A stretch of DNA of 64,000 bases from DATDAW01 sp036525185 (GTDB lineage: Bacteria; Verrucomicrobiota; Verrucomicrobiia; Chthoniobacterales; DASVRZ01). Positions 8,700 through 16,993 of the stretch are shown here, piece by piece. The notes below the pieces were generated by a model that saw only the letters and a list, made by a program, of their open reading frames with translations, was not told the DNA's origin and searched no databases. Within the stretch, counting starts at the first letter, position 1, and every line of letters begins with the position of its first letter. Where the stretch lies: positions 1-64,000 of the forward strand of contig DATDAW010000018.1 in assembly GCA_036525185.1 (NCBI GenBank), written 5' to 3'. The translations under genes and the position numbers were made by a program.

Positions 8700-9194
8700 A
8701 TGCGATGCCCCAAGTGTGGCGCTTTAGAAGACCGAGTTATTGATTCGCGTGCCTCCAAGGAAGGCGACAGCATTCGGCGGCGACGGGAGTGTCTCAAGTG
8801 CCATTACCGCTTTACGACGTACGAGGTGATCGAGCGTACCGAGTTTCGAGTGGTGAAACGAGACGGCAGGACCGAACCGTTCGACCGCGCGAAACTGCTC
8901 GGCGGAGTCCTGAAAGCGTGCGAAAAACGGCCTGTAAGCACCGCAACGCTTGAAAAGATGGTCGACGAAATCACCGCGGAAGTGCACGATGGCTACGAAC
9001 GTGAGGTCCCCACAAGTATTCTTGGTGCGAAAGTCATGGAAAAACTTCACTCGATCGACGGTGTTGCCTATGTGCGATTTGCGTCGATTTACCGGCAGTT
9101 CACAGATATTGGTGAGTTCATTGAGGAGATCCAAACTTACCAGAACAAGACTAAAGTGAACGCCACCCAGGCGGAACTTTTTCAAAAACTTTAG
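8700..9194 (+). CDS. nrdR: Transcriptional repressor NrdR
   Basis: A 164-residue NrdR, the ATP/dATP-sensing repressor of ribonucleotide reductase genes. The zinc ribbon has cysteines 3, 6, 31 and 34 (MRCPKCG and CLKCHYRF), joined by the conserved DSRASKEGDSIRRRREC linker. Residues 49-139 are the ATP-cone domain that binds adenine nucleotides, beginning VVKRDGRTEPFDR. Length is normal. No nrd genes lie in this window, so its targets are elsewhere. The next gene starts one base after its stop and may be functionally tied to it (see the following entry). Confidence 0.97.
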   Translation: MRCPKCGALEDRVIDSRASKEGDSIRRRRECLKCHYRFTTYEVIERTEFRVVKRDGRTEPFDRAKLLGGVLKACEKRPVSTATLEKMVDEITAEVHDGYEREVPTSILGAKVMEKLHSIDGVAYVRFASIYRQFTDIGEFIEEIQTYQNKTKVNATQAELFQKL

Positions 9195-9195
9195 A

Positions 9196-9753
9196 ATGAT
9201 CGGATTCGTCGATAACCTCCCACTCGTGGAATTCCCTGCGGGTCGAGTCTTTGCGTTTCGCGGTGCGTGGCTTCGCGAAAATTTATTGCGCGCCGCTGCG
9301 GACGCCGGATATGCGGATTGGTGGCTGGCAGATCACGTGACAAAAAGCATCACGGAATATCTCGAGTCACAATTCGCCGGGCCAGTTGTCACGGTCGCGC
9401 GGCTCGCAGACGCCGTCCGGCATGTTTTGATGGCGATCGGCTGGGCAGACGTCGCCAGGCATTTCCAGGCATCACGGCCAGCCGGCGAAATTTCGCTGCT
9501 CCAAATTGCTCAGGAATGTGGTGGTTACGAGCTCGCCTTTTTTGAGCGACTACGCGCCGCGATTTTGTCGGACATTCGCGATGGCGCAGCCGTTCTAAGC
9601 CTCGTTGATATCGTTCCCGCAGTGAAATTGATGACAGGCGCAAAGGTTTTCACCCGTTTTTGCGCCGGCCTGCGAGATGAGATCGTAGGTTTCTCGCGGC
9701 ATTGCATCTGTCTTAACGCCGGCGAGAAACGCATGGATGTCGTGATTCGCTAG
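9196..9753 (+). CDS. Hypothetical protein with a possible ATP-cone-like N-terminal half
   Basis: A 185-residue protein starting one base after the nrdR stop, so it is almost surely co-translated. I do not recognise a named family. Reading it against the ATP-cone in the preceding NrdR shows the same order of elements: a G-R-V-F-A-F opening near residue 16, a helix (LRENLLRAAADAG), a second long helix (WLADHVTKSITEYLES, about 43-58), then VTVARLADAVRHVLMAIGW and DVARHF (about 65-91). This matches the V-S-x-x-x-I-x-x-x-V-x-x-x-L-x-x-x-G-x-x-x-x-A half of ATP-cones. The C-terminal half has no motif I know. Nucleotide binding is an inference that structure prediction could test. Confidence 0.65.
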   Translation: MIGFVDNLPLVEFPAGRVFAFRGAWLRENLLRAAADAGYADWWLADHVTKSITEYLESQFAGPVVTVARLADAVRHVLMAIGWADVARHFQASRPAGEISLLQIAQECGGYELAFFERLRAAILSDIRDGAAVLSLVDIVPAVKLMTGAKVFTRFCAGLRDEIVGFSRHCICLNAGEKRMDVVIR

Positions 9754-9762
9754 TTCCCAGCC

Positions 9763-10101
9763 ATGACTCTGTTTGAAAAGGTTATCGCTCGTGAAATTCC
9801 GTCCAGGGTCGCTTTTGAAGACGACGACGTTTTTGCTTTTCATGACATCAATCCGCAAGCGCCGGTTCACCTTCTCATTGTGCCGAAGAAGCCCATACCG
9901 CGTCTCAATGCTGCCTCAATCGACGATGCCCCATTGCTCGGCAAACTTCTCCTGACAGCCGCCAAACTTGCGAGCGAACTCGGCTTTGCTGAAGGCGGTT
10001 TCCGGATTGTGATCAACAGCGGCCGCGATGCCGGTGAAAGCGTTCCGCACTTGCATGTGCACTTGCTTGGGAAACGCTCGTTGCATTGGCCGCCCGGCTA
10101 A
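9763..10101 (+). CDS. HIT-family nucleotide-binding protein (HinT type)
   Basis: A 112-residue HIT-domain protein, close in length to HinT, which hydrolyses AMP-lysine and other purine phosphoramidates. The catalytic triad motif H-x-H-x-H is present as HLHVH at residues 96-100, and the family opening FEKVIAREIPSRVAFEDD is clear. It follows the nrdR pair by nine bases and overlaps the open frame of the glycosyltransferase, so all four plus-strand genes could form one transcript. Its link to nucleotide metabolism fits NrdR, but the arrangement may be accidental. Confidence 0.93.
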   Translation: MTLFEKVIAREIPSRVAFEDDDVFAFHDINPQAPVHLLIVPKKPIPRLNAASIDDAPLLGKLLLTAAKLASELGFAEGGFRIVINSGRDAGESVPHLHVHLLGKRSLHWPPG

Positions 10102-10124
10102 AAGATTTTCCCTCGAACCATCCG

Positions 10125-11162
10125 ATGCCCACAAGCCCCAGTCGATTCGGCGACGCTGTCAGCTCGCGCGTTGCGGTCGTCATTCCTCTGTTCAATCACG
10201 CGCCATACATCCAGGCGGCGCTCGAATCCGTCCTCAGGCAGACGCGTCCCCCGGAACGTATCATTGTTGTCGACGATGGCTCGGCGGATGGATCTCCCGA
10301 AGTGGTAGAGCGCCTCCAACTACCAGGCGCGGAACTTTTCCGACAGGAAAATCAGGGTGCGCACATGGCCCTCAACCGGGGGGTCGCGCTCGCCGACGAT
10401 TGCGAATGGATCGCCATTCTCAACTCAGATGACATTTACCACCCGGAACGTCTGGCCCACTGTTTTACCCTGCTCCGGCAGCGCCCCCAGGCGGCCCTGA
10501 TCTGCAGTGGGCTCCATTTGATCGACGGCCACGGGCAGCCAGTCGACGAAACCTCTTCCAGAGTTCGCAGGCTTCAGGCGATTTGGAATCTCGTCCGTGC
10601 CGATGCGGATCCGCTTCTCTCACTGGGAATCTCGAATTTTTCCAAGACAACGAGCAATTTTGTCGCCCGCCGGCAATTCCTCCTGGACCACCCTTTCGCA
10701 CCGTATCGCTACGTCCACGACTATCACACGGCACTTCAGGCCGCTTTCGAGGGTGTCCTGACTATTCTTCCGGAGGATTTGCTCGGCTACCGCGTCCACG
10801 AGACGAACACGATCAAGTCCGGCGGCAAATCCGCGGTCATCATGGAAACCTTGCAGATGAACCTCGATTTACTGGGCGCATGGGCCCCCGTAATGCGCGA
10901 GTCGCCGCGCCTTCGGAAACGCTATCGACAGTATTTCCAGCGGCTCCTCGGCAATCACACGGATTTTCGGGGCGAACTTTTCTTCCAACTTATCGCGCAG
11001 CTCCTCGCGACAAACTCCGATATCCTCGACTACAAAATTCTTGCTGACTTACCCGAGTTGAAGGCTCCCCCCGAAGCTCTGCCCATGCGGAGCACGGCCC
11101 CTATGCGTCTGGTCGATCCCAAGGCTCGTGGCCTGAAGCGCGTGCTGAAGCTGATCCGATAA
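10125..11162 (+). CDS. Family 2 glycosyltransferase
   Basis: A 345-residue GT-A fold glycosyltransferase of family 2. The N-terminal domain shows VAVVIPLFNHAPYIQAALES, then IIVVDDGSADGSPEVV, and the metal-binding acidic motif in WIAILNSDDIYHPER. It should transfer a sugar from a nucleotide sugar to a cell-surface glycan or lipid. There is no membrane helix, so it would act at the cytoplasmic face. The ATG at 10125 gives a sensible N-terminus; an earlier in-frame ATG at 10086 overlaps the HIT gene. Donor and acceptor are unknown. It is convergent with pyrG, which fits the surface-polysaccharide theme of the next region. Confidence 0.88.
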   Translation: MPTSPSRFGDAVSSRVAVVIPLFNHAPYIQAALESVLRQTRPPERIIVVDDGSADGSPEVVERLQLPGAELFRQENQGAHMALNRGVALADDCEWIAILNSDDIYHPERLAHCFTLLRQRPQAALICSGLHLIDGHGQPVDETSSRVRRLQAIWNLVRADADPLLSLGISNFSKTTSNFVARRQFLLDHPFAPYRYVHDYHTALQAAFEGVLTILPEDLLGYRVHETNTIKSGGKSAVIMETLQMNLDLLGAWAPVMRESPRLRKRYRQYFQRLLGNHTDFRGELFFQLIAQLLATNSDILDYKILADLPELKAPPEALPMRSTAPMRLVDPKARGLKRVLKLIR

Positions 11163-11234
11163 CCAAAGGATGCGCGCGGTCTCCCGCCAACCAGCTTGCA
11201 GAGGCCAACCGCGCCCTCGGATATACCTCGTTCG

Positions 11235-12836
11235 TCAGGAACCGTGTGCCAGGACAGCCCGGATAAAGCCCTTGAACAGCGGGTGCGGGATGTTCGGCTT
11301 GCTGCGGAACTCGGGATGGTACTGGCATGCCAGGAAAAAGGGGTGATCGGGAAGTTCCATCATCTCGACCAATTCTCCGTCGGGTGAGGTGGCCGCGATT
11401 TTGTAGCCTTTGTTTTCCAGCCGCTCGCGGTACTTCATGTTGAACTCATACCGGTGCCGATGGCGTTCAAAGATTTGCGTCGTTCCGTAAACTTTTTCGG
11501 CAAGCGTCCCCGGGATGATCTGCGTTGGCCACGTCCCAAGGCGCATGGAACCACCTTTTTCCGTGATGTCCTTCTGTTCTTCGAGTAGGCAGATGACCGG
11601 ATCGGGGGTGTTCTGATCGAATTCCGTGGAATTGGCACCTTCGATGCCCACGACATTGCGGGCGAACTCGATGGTGGCGACTTGCATTCCCAGGCAGAGG
11701 CCGAGATACGGCAAACCGTTCTCCCGGGCGTATTGCGTGGCCTTGATCTTGCCCTCGACTCCGCGATCCCCGAAACCGCCTGGGATGATGACGCCAGCGA
11801 CTCCGTCCAGATAAACTTCCGCGCCATCTTCCTCAATGTCTTCGGCGTCGACCTTTAGTAGATCGACCCCGCAGTCGTTGCTGGCGGCAGCGATGGTAAG
11901 CGACTCGTAGATCGATTTGTAAGCGTCCTGCAGATCGATGTATTTGCCGACGATGGCGACTTTGATGTGTTTCTTCGGGTACAGAACGCGCTGAACGAAC
12001 TTTTTCCAATCCACCATGTCCGCAGGAGGCGTGTCCAGATTGAGCAGGTTGCAAACGACCTCATCGAGTTTTTCCTGCTGCAGCATGAGAGGCAGCTCGT
12101 AAATGGTGTGATCTACGTCGCGCACTTCGATAACCGCGTTGAGCGGGACATTACAAAACAATGAAAGCTTCTGCCGGACTTCGTCGTCGAGGGGAAGCTC
12201 AGTGCGACAGAGCAAGACTTGCGGCTGAATGCCGATCTCGCGCAGTTTCGCGATGCTCTGCTGTGTCGGCTTGGTCTTCAACTCACCCGCTGCCTTAATG
12301 AAGGGCACCAGCGTCACATGCATGAAAATCACGTTCTGCGGTCCCACATCCAGGGCAAATTGCCGAATCGCTTCCAGGAACGGCAATCCCTCGATATCAC
12401 CCGTCGTGCCGCCGATTTCCGTTATGATGATGTCGCAGGGCTGGACAGCCGCAAGTTTTCGGAGGCGGGCTTTGATTTCGTCGGTGATATGGGGAATCAC
12501 CTGGACGGTTTTGCCGAGGTAGTCACCGCGACGCTCCTTGGCGAGGACGGTCTCATAGACCTGACCGCTGGTTACGTTGTTGGCGCGCGTAAGGACGGTG
12601 TTGGTAAATCGCTCGTAATGCCCCAAATCCAGATCCGTCTCGGCACCGTCATCCAGCACATAAACTTCACCGTGCTGGAACGGATTCATCGTGCCGGGGT
12701 CAACGTTGAGGTAGGGGTCGAATTTTTGGAGCGTAACCTTTAGCCCGCGGTGCTCGAGCAGAGTCCCGAGCGAAGCAGCGGCGAGGCCTTTTCCGAGAGA
12801 GCTCACAACGCCGCCTGTGACAAAAATATATTTCAT
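11235..12836 (-). CDS. pyrG: CTP synthase
   Basis: A 533-residue CTP synthase that aminates UTP to CTP with ATP and glutamine. The synthetase domain starts MKYIFVTGGVVSSLGKG, with the P-loop, and contains the CTP-feedback region around EVRDVDHTIYELP. The class I glutaminase domain follows from about residue 295, with nucleophile motif GLCLGMQ and the His/Glu motif QYHPEF near the C-terminus. The open frame extends 55 residues further upstream, but the ATG at 12836 matches the family start exactly. CTP is used to activate KDO by the KdsB encoded just upstream; the kdsB-pyrG order is also known from Chlamydia. Confidence 0.98.
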   Translation of the reverse strand: MKYIFVTGGVVSSLGKGLAAASLGTLLEHRGLKVTLQKFDPYLNVDPGTMNPFQHGEVYVLDDGAETDLDLGHYERFTNTVLTRANNVTSGQVYETVLAKERRGDYLGKTVQVIPHITDEIKARLRKLAAVQPCDIIITEIGGTTGDIEGLPFLEAIRQFALDVGPQNVIFMHVTLVPFIKAAGELKTKPTQQSIAKLREIGIQPQVLLCRTELPLDDEVRQKLSLFCNVPLNAVIEVRDVDHTIYELPLMLQQEKLDEVVCNLLNLDTPPADMVDWKKFVQRVLYPKKHIKVAIVGKYIDLQDAYKSIYESLTIAAASNDCGVDLLKVDAEDIEEDGAEVYLDGVAGVIIPGGFGDRGVEGKIKATQYARENGLPYLGLCLGMQVATIEFARNVVGIEGANSTEFDQNTPDPVICLLEEQKDITEKGGSMRLGTWPTQIIPGTLAEKVYGTTQIFERHRHRYEFNMKYRERLENKGYKIAATSPDGELVEMMELPDHPFFLACQYHPEFRSKPNIPHPLFKGFIRAVLAHGS

Positions 12837-13075
12837 AAGGGATTGGGAAAAAAGGTGTCCGGCTGCAACTACGCGCGGATCGAGGCCAGATTGCTCGGAG
12901 TGAGGGCCCCGGTTTCTCGCAAGCTCACGATCTGCGCGGCGGGCAGACTCGAATTTGCAAGCCCGAAAACTGCCGCAACGGCGCGATTTGTTCAACTTCA
13001 ATTCCGTTCGGAGACCTTCAGCGTCTGCAAATCACCCAGCTTCCGGGCACTGCCAGAGACGAATTCTGAAATCGT

Positions 13076-13801
13076 TTATCGACCGGCAAGACGTGTTTCC
13101 ACAAACGCAACGTCCTCCGGCGTATCTACGCCCCGAGCGGCTTGAGCCGTTATGAGGACGTGGATGCGCGCGCCATTTTCCAAGGCGCGGAGTTGTTCGA
13201 GTTGCTCCGCCTGCTCAAGCACGCCCTGCGGCCACTCGACGAATCGAAGCAAAAAAGCGTGTTGATAGCCGTAGATTCCAATGTGGTGATATGCCGGCGC
13301 GTTTGCGGAGGCGTTCCGAGGAAACGGAATGCGACTCCGGGAAAAATAAAGCGCATCGCCGGCGCGATTGAGGACAGCTTTGACGATGTTCGGATTTTCC
13401 AGCGCAACAGGATCCGTGATGACGGACGCAGCGGTAACCATATCGGGGGGATCTTCGCGCGAGAGCGCTTCGGCGATACGGTCAATAAGCGCCGGGTCGA
13501 CCAGTGGTTCGTCCCCCTGGATATTGATAACCGGCTCATTTTCGGACAATTGCCGTGCCACTTCCGCAATACGATCGGTGCCGCTGGGGTGATCGGAGCG
13601 AGTGAGGAAAACTTCCGCAGCGAAGTTTTTCGCAGCAGCCGCGATGCGGTCATCATCGGTGGCGACGATGATCCGGGTAAGTTTTTTCGCCTCTCGGCAG
13701 CGTTCCCAGACATGCTGAACGAGCGGTTTCCCGGCCAGGATATGGAGCGGTTTCCCGGGAAATCGTGTGGAGGCCCAGCGGGCAGGAATGATGCCGGTCA
13801 T
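13076..13801 (-). CDS. kdsB: 3-deoxy-manno-octulosonate cytidylyltransferase
   Basis: A 241-residue CMP-KDO synthetase that activates KDO with CTP for attachment to lipid A. The opening GIIPARWASTRFPGKPLHIL is diagnostic (R-x-x-S-x-R-x-P-x-K), followed by VATDDDRI, HPSGTDRIAEV and VINIQGDEP, and later YFSRSRIPFPR and the GIYGY motif. Length is normal. It lies in a minus-strand lipopolysaccharide block behind the heptose genes, with repeat DNA in the 87-base gap to gmhB and a 239-base gap before pyrG. Its presence indicates an outer membrane with KDO-containing LPS. Confidence 0.97.
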   Translation of the reverse strand: MTGIIPARWASTRFPGKPLHILAGKPLVQHVWERCREAKKLTRIIVATDDDRIAAAAKNFAAEVFLTRSDHPSGTDRIAEVARQLSENEPVINIQGDEPLVDPALIDRIAEALSREDPPDMVTAASVITDPVALENPNIVKAVLNRAGDALYFSRSRIPFPRNASANAPAYHHIGIYGYQHAFLLRFVEWPQGVLEQAEQLEQLRALENGARIHVLITAQAARGVDTPEDVAFVETRLAGR

Positions 13802-13814
13802 GGAAAGAAGTCCT

Positions 13815-13905
13815 AAATTTAAAGTTGGTAAGTTTGTAGACGGGCCTGACGCGGCACTGGCTAAAGGACCTTCTTAAGACTGACAAACTTAAGACTTAAG
13901 ACTCC
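13815..13905. repeat. AT-rich intergenic repeat, copy 1 (paired arms)
   Basis: Two AT-rich blocks flank a GC-rich centre between kdsB and gmhB. The left block has AAGTTGGTAAGTTTGTAGAC; the right block (13871-13905) reads as the reverse complement of the same kind of unit, CTTAAGTTTGTCAGTCTTAAG. The unit recurs at 15451-15483 and 25314-25418. The right arm runs into gmhB, so the last codons of GmhB (Leu-Lys-Ser-stop) come from repeat sequence. Confidence 0.7.
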
Positions 13906-14434
13906 CCACAATCCACGCGACCGCTTCCGACAACGTTTTTGCACGGAAATCCGGTACGCAGCTCGCCTGTTTACCGTAACCGGTCTCAACCAGAATAGTC
14001 CGCAAGCCAGCGTTTTGGCCGCATTCGATATCGATCGCTTTGTCGCCGATCAGCCATGAACGGGCGAAATCAATCTCGAAATCGCGCGCAGCATCTTCGA
14101 GCATGCCGATGGCTGGTTTCCGGCACCGGGAAGGTTGATCGGGGTGATCCGCACAGAAATAAGTCGCATCAATGAGGTCTCCTCCAAGCTGACGAAGCAA
14201 TTCCGTCTGCACGTTCAGATAGTCTCCGACCGAAAAATAGCCGCGAGCGATTCCGGATTGATTGGTAATGATGATATTCAGGAAGCCGACCTTTTTCAGT
14301 TGCGCCAAAGCCTCAGGCACGCCGGGAAACGTCCGGACATCTTCGGCGCGTGCGCAGTAGCCGACTTCCTCCATCAGCGTTCCGTCACGATCCAGGAATA
14401 CGGCTGGCACCGCGGCAACGCATTCAACGGGCAT
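13889..14434 (-). CDS. gmhB: D-glycero-beta-D-manno-heptose 1,7-bisphosphate 7-phosphatase (HAD family)
   Basis: A 181-residue HAD phosphatase that removes the C7 phosphate from heptose bisphosphate on the way to ADP-heptose for the LPS core. The nucleophile motif is FLDRDGTL near residues 13-20, with IITNQSGIARGYF as motif II and GDKAIDIECGQNAG as the acid motif. The loop that carries a four-ligand zinc site in E. coli GmhB is shortened here to CADHPDQPSRCRKP, with one cysteine fewer, so zinc binding may be lost. I chose the ATG at 14434 over a TTG at 14443. It overlaps the kinase gene by 11 bases. HisB-N is the alternative, but the context favours GmhB. Confidence 0.9.
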   Translation of the reverse strand: MPVECVAAVPAVFLDRDGTLMEEVGYCARAEDVRTFPGVPEALAQLKKVGFLNIIITNQSGIARGYFSVGDYLNVQTELLRQLGGDLIDATYFCADHPDQPSRCRKPAIGMLEDAARDFEIDFARSWLIGDKAIDIECGQNAGLRTILVETGYGKQASCVPDFRAKTLSEAVAWIVGSLKS

Positions 14435-15431
14435 GATTTGCAAAGCTGGCGATTAATTCCTGCGGGCTAAGCGTGGCGGTGCCCAATTTGCCCACGACGA
14501 CACTCGCCGCGTGGTTGGAAATGTCGGCTGCTTCGCGCGCAGTTGCACCGGCACTCAAAGCCAGTGTGAACAGCGCGATCGCAGTGTCGCCCGCGCCGGA
14601 TACGTCGTAGACCTCCCGGGCTCGCGTGGGGATGTGATAGGGCGGATTGTCGCGGTCGAAGAGCACCATGCCATGTTCGCCAAGCGTGATAAGCAGGAAC
14701 CTGGCGCCCCACTTTTCCAGCAGTTTCGCGCCGACTTCGAGGAAGGCATCATCCTCCAGCGGACGGTCCGTTGGATCGGATTCCGGGATTCCTGCGGCCT
14801 GAAACGCCTCGGTGCGATTGGGTTTGATCGCCGTAAGATTCTGCCATGAAACGCGATTCTTCGGGTTCGGATCTGCCGTCACAACGAGTCCTGCGGCATT
14901 GATAAGCTCCGTTGCCGGTTCGATGAAATCGTCGGTCAAAAATCCCTTCGCGTAATCCTCAAAAATGACTGCATCTATTTCGGGCAAAGCAACTTTTAAC
15001 GCAGTGAGCGCGGCATTCACGCGCTCTTTTGTAAGCGGAATCCTGGACTCACGATCTACCCGGACAACCTGCTGCTGACGGGCGATGATTCGGGTTTTAA
15101 CAATTGTCCTGAAATTCTCCTCCTGAATGAGACTGGAAACGTTGATACCCAAATCTTCGAGTAATTTCCGCAGGCGGCCCGAGTTTCCACCGGTCCCAAT
15201 GAGCCCCATGACCCGGGCGTCATCGCAGAATTCTTTCAAATTCCGCGCCACGTTCGCTGCGCCCCCGGGATAGAACGATTCGCCCGTCACCTCGACCACC
15301 GGCACAGGCGCCTCCGGAGAAATCCGCGCAACGCGACCCCAGATAAACTCGTCGAGCATCACGTCGCCGATGACTAAAATACGTTTGGAAGCAAATTGGT
15401 TGAGTAACGTTTGGAGACGAGCAGGGTCCAT
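14424..15431 (-). CDS. hldA: D-glycero-beta-D-manno-heptose-7-phosphate kinase (RfaE domain I)
   Basis: A 335-residue PfkB-fold kinase that phosphorylates heptose 7-phosphate at C1. It shows the RfaE-type opening ILVIGDVMLDEFIWGRVARI, the SPEAPVPVV segment, GGAANVARNL, and the PfkB signature DVSGAGDTAIALF near residues 277-289. The nucleotidyltransferase half of bifunctional HldE is missing, so this is the split form, usually named HldA/RfaE1. A separate HldC adenylyltransferase must be encoded outside this window. It overlaps gmhB, giving consecutive pathway steps in one operon. Confidence 0.93.
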   Translation of the reverse strand: MDPARLQTLLNQFASKRILVIGDVMLDEFIWGRVARISPEAPVPVVEVTGESFYPGGAANVARNLKEFCDDARVMGLIGTGGNSGRLRKLLEDLGINVSSLIQEENFRTIVKTRIIARQQQVVRVDRESRIPLTKERVNAALTALKVALPEIDAVIFEDYAKGFLTDDFIEPATELINAAGLVVTADPNPKNRVSWQNLTAIKPNRTEAFQAAGIPESDPTDRPLEDDAFLEVGAKLLEKWGARFLLITLGEHGMVLFDRDNPPYHIPTRAREVYDVSGAGDTAIALFTLALSAGATAREAADISNHAASVVVGKLGTATLSPQELIASFANHAR

Positions 15432-15450
15432 GTTTGTGCAACAAAAGAAG

Positions 15451-15553
15451 TTTTAAAGCCTTAAGTTTGTAAGTTTTAAGAAGAGACAGCGCACAAACGC
15501 CTGCCAACTCGGGAAGCGTGATCTGAAAACAGAAAACTGAAAACTGAAAACTT
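15451..15553. repeat. AT-rich intergenic repeats, copy 2, plus GAAAACT tandem
   Basis: Positions 15451-15483 carry the CTTAAGTTTGTAAGTTTTAAG version of the repeat seen at 13871 and 25314. Further on, 15523-15553 holds tandem GAAAACT-type heptamers ending beside the lolC stop, with CTGAAAAC on the left and a complementary TTTCAG at the right edge. The block fills the gap between the heptose kinase gene and the LolC/E permease gene. Confidence 0.7.
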
Positions 15554-16849
15554 TCAGTCGTACCGGAGCGCCTTCACCGGGTCGAGCCGAGCGGCAAAGA
15601 GGGCGGGAATCAGCGCGGCGATCGTGCAGATTATGAAGCCGCTCACGCAGATGATGGCGACGTCGCGCGGGACGATCATGGCGGGGATTTCAGCAAACTG
15701 ATAAACGCCGGCCGGAAAGACTTCGATATGCAGCCTTTCCGAAAGCCATCGACGGAAGTCATTTCGGTACTGGAGGACGATCATTCCCATGCCTAGACCG
15801 CTCAATGTGCCGATGAAGCCAACAACCATTCCCTGGGCGAGGAAAACCCACAGAATCTGACTCATCCGCGCGCCCAGAGCTTTGATGACCCCAATTTCTC
15901 GCGTCTTCTGCACCGTAGTCGTGATGAGTGTGCTCATGATGCCAAACGCAGCAACAATCACGATGAACAGGAGGAGGAAAAACATGACGTTTCGCTCCAT
16001 GATGATGGCTTCGAAGATCTGGGAGTTTTGCTCCATCCACGTCGTTGCCACCAAACCATCGGATTCATGCAGTTTGGCGTTGATTGCGTCTCTAAATTCG
16101 TCGGAGCGATTGGCATCCACGGTTCTCACGATCAAGCCGTGGACGCTGTCGCCGAGCGAGTAAAGCTCCTGACCGATATTGAGGGGAACGAGGATATAGT
16201 CCGAGTCGTACGCGTAGCGTCCCGATTTAAAAATGCCGCTAATCGTCACATCGATGGGAATGATCATTTCCTTGATGTCGGCCACTTGTTTGGCATCCAC
16301 CGGCCCCTCTCCGACCGCGTCGAGGTGGGCAATGATGGCGTCAATGTTTTTCGTGGCAGTGAGTGACAACGTATCCCCGACGCCGATTCCAAGCTGATCC
16401 GCCAGGTCGGAGCCAATGATAGCGTTGTCTCCCGAGAGATCGTAACTTCCTTCTACGATGTAATTTTTGATCGATGAAACCTTTTCCTCGAGCACCGGGT
16501 TAATGCCCCGGATGTAAGGCGCCATTACGAGATGGTTGAATTTCGCCAGCACCCGGCCCTGGACGTACGGCGCAACTGCCACAACGCCAGGCACCTCCCC
16601 GGTTTTGGCAGCAACAGCGCGCCAATCTTGAACGACATTGCGAGGCGCCGAGACGGTGAGGTGCGCATCGAAACCCAGCACCTTTTTACGCAGCTCCTGC
16701 TCGAAGCCTGTCATCACCGAAATAACCAGAATCGGCACCGCCACGCCGAGCATCACCCCGACAATGCAGATGATGGTGATGATGGAAAGAAAGGTTCGTT
16801 TCGGTCGCAGGTAGCGGAGCGCGAGGAAAAGGGTAAAAGGAATTTTCAA
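15554..16849 (-). CDS. LolC/E-type lipoprotein-releasing ABC transporter permease
   Basis: A 431-residue inner-membrane permease of the LolC/LolE family that, with ATPase LolD, extracts lipoproteins from the inner membrane for delivery to LolA. Architecture is standard: an N-terminal helix (about 20-45), a large periplasmic MacB-like domain (about 50-270), and three C-terminal FtsX helices (about 278-300, 325-350, 395-420). The opening F-L-A-L-R-Y-L-R-P-K-R is the family hallmark. The only start that gives this N-terminus is TTG at 16849, set in a repeat. No lolD lies next to it. It was not assigned to LolC or LolE because many phyla have a single fused-function subunit. Confidence 0.92.
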   Translation of the reverse strand: MKIPFTLFLALRYLRPKRTFLSIITIICIVGVMLGVAVPILVISVMTGFEQELRKKVLGFDAHLTVSAPRNVVQDWRAVAAKTGEVPGVVAVAPYVQGRVLAKFNHLVMAPYIRGINPVLEEKVSSIKNYIVEGSYDLSGDNAIIGSDLADQLGIGVGDTLSLTATKNIDAIIAHLDAVGEGPVDAKQVADIKEMIIPIDVTISGIFKSGRYAYDSDYILVPLNIGQELYSLGDSVHGLIVRTVDANRSDEFRDAINAKLHESDGLVATTWMEQNSQIFEAIIMERNVMFFLLLFIVIVAAFGIMSTLITTTVQKTREIGVIKALGARMSQILWVFLAQGMVVGFIGTLSGLGMGMIVLQYRNDFRRWLSERLHIEVFPAGVYQFAEIPAMIVPRDVAIICVSGFIICTIAALIPALFAARLDPVKALRYD

Positions 16850-16993
16850 TTTTCGATTGCTGCTTTGTTTTCGGATGGAACAGCTATGTCGCTTCCTCCG
16901 TTCTGGATTTTCGATTCTGGGCGGCGAGCGGAACTCTCAATCGAAAATCCCGAATCCAAAATCCAAAATCTCAAGAATCGAAAATCTCAAGAC
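16841..16993. repeat. Intergenic repeat of ATCGAAAATC/ATCCAAAATC units
   Basis: The gap between Hsp33 and the LolC/E gene contains short AT-rich units. TTTTCGATT occurs twice on the left and centre; on the right are AATCGAAAATC, AATCCAAAATC and a further AATCGAAAATC, partly inverted with respect to each other. The left end reaches the TTG start of the permease gene. The element looks like a verrucomicrobial intergenic repeat and not a gene. Confidence 0.65.

Noticed and set aside
12837..13075. 239-base gap between pyrG and kdsB as an RNA gene
   Set aside because: No strong stems, no tRNA-like features, and no repeat; it is most likely a plain leader.
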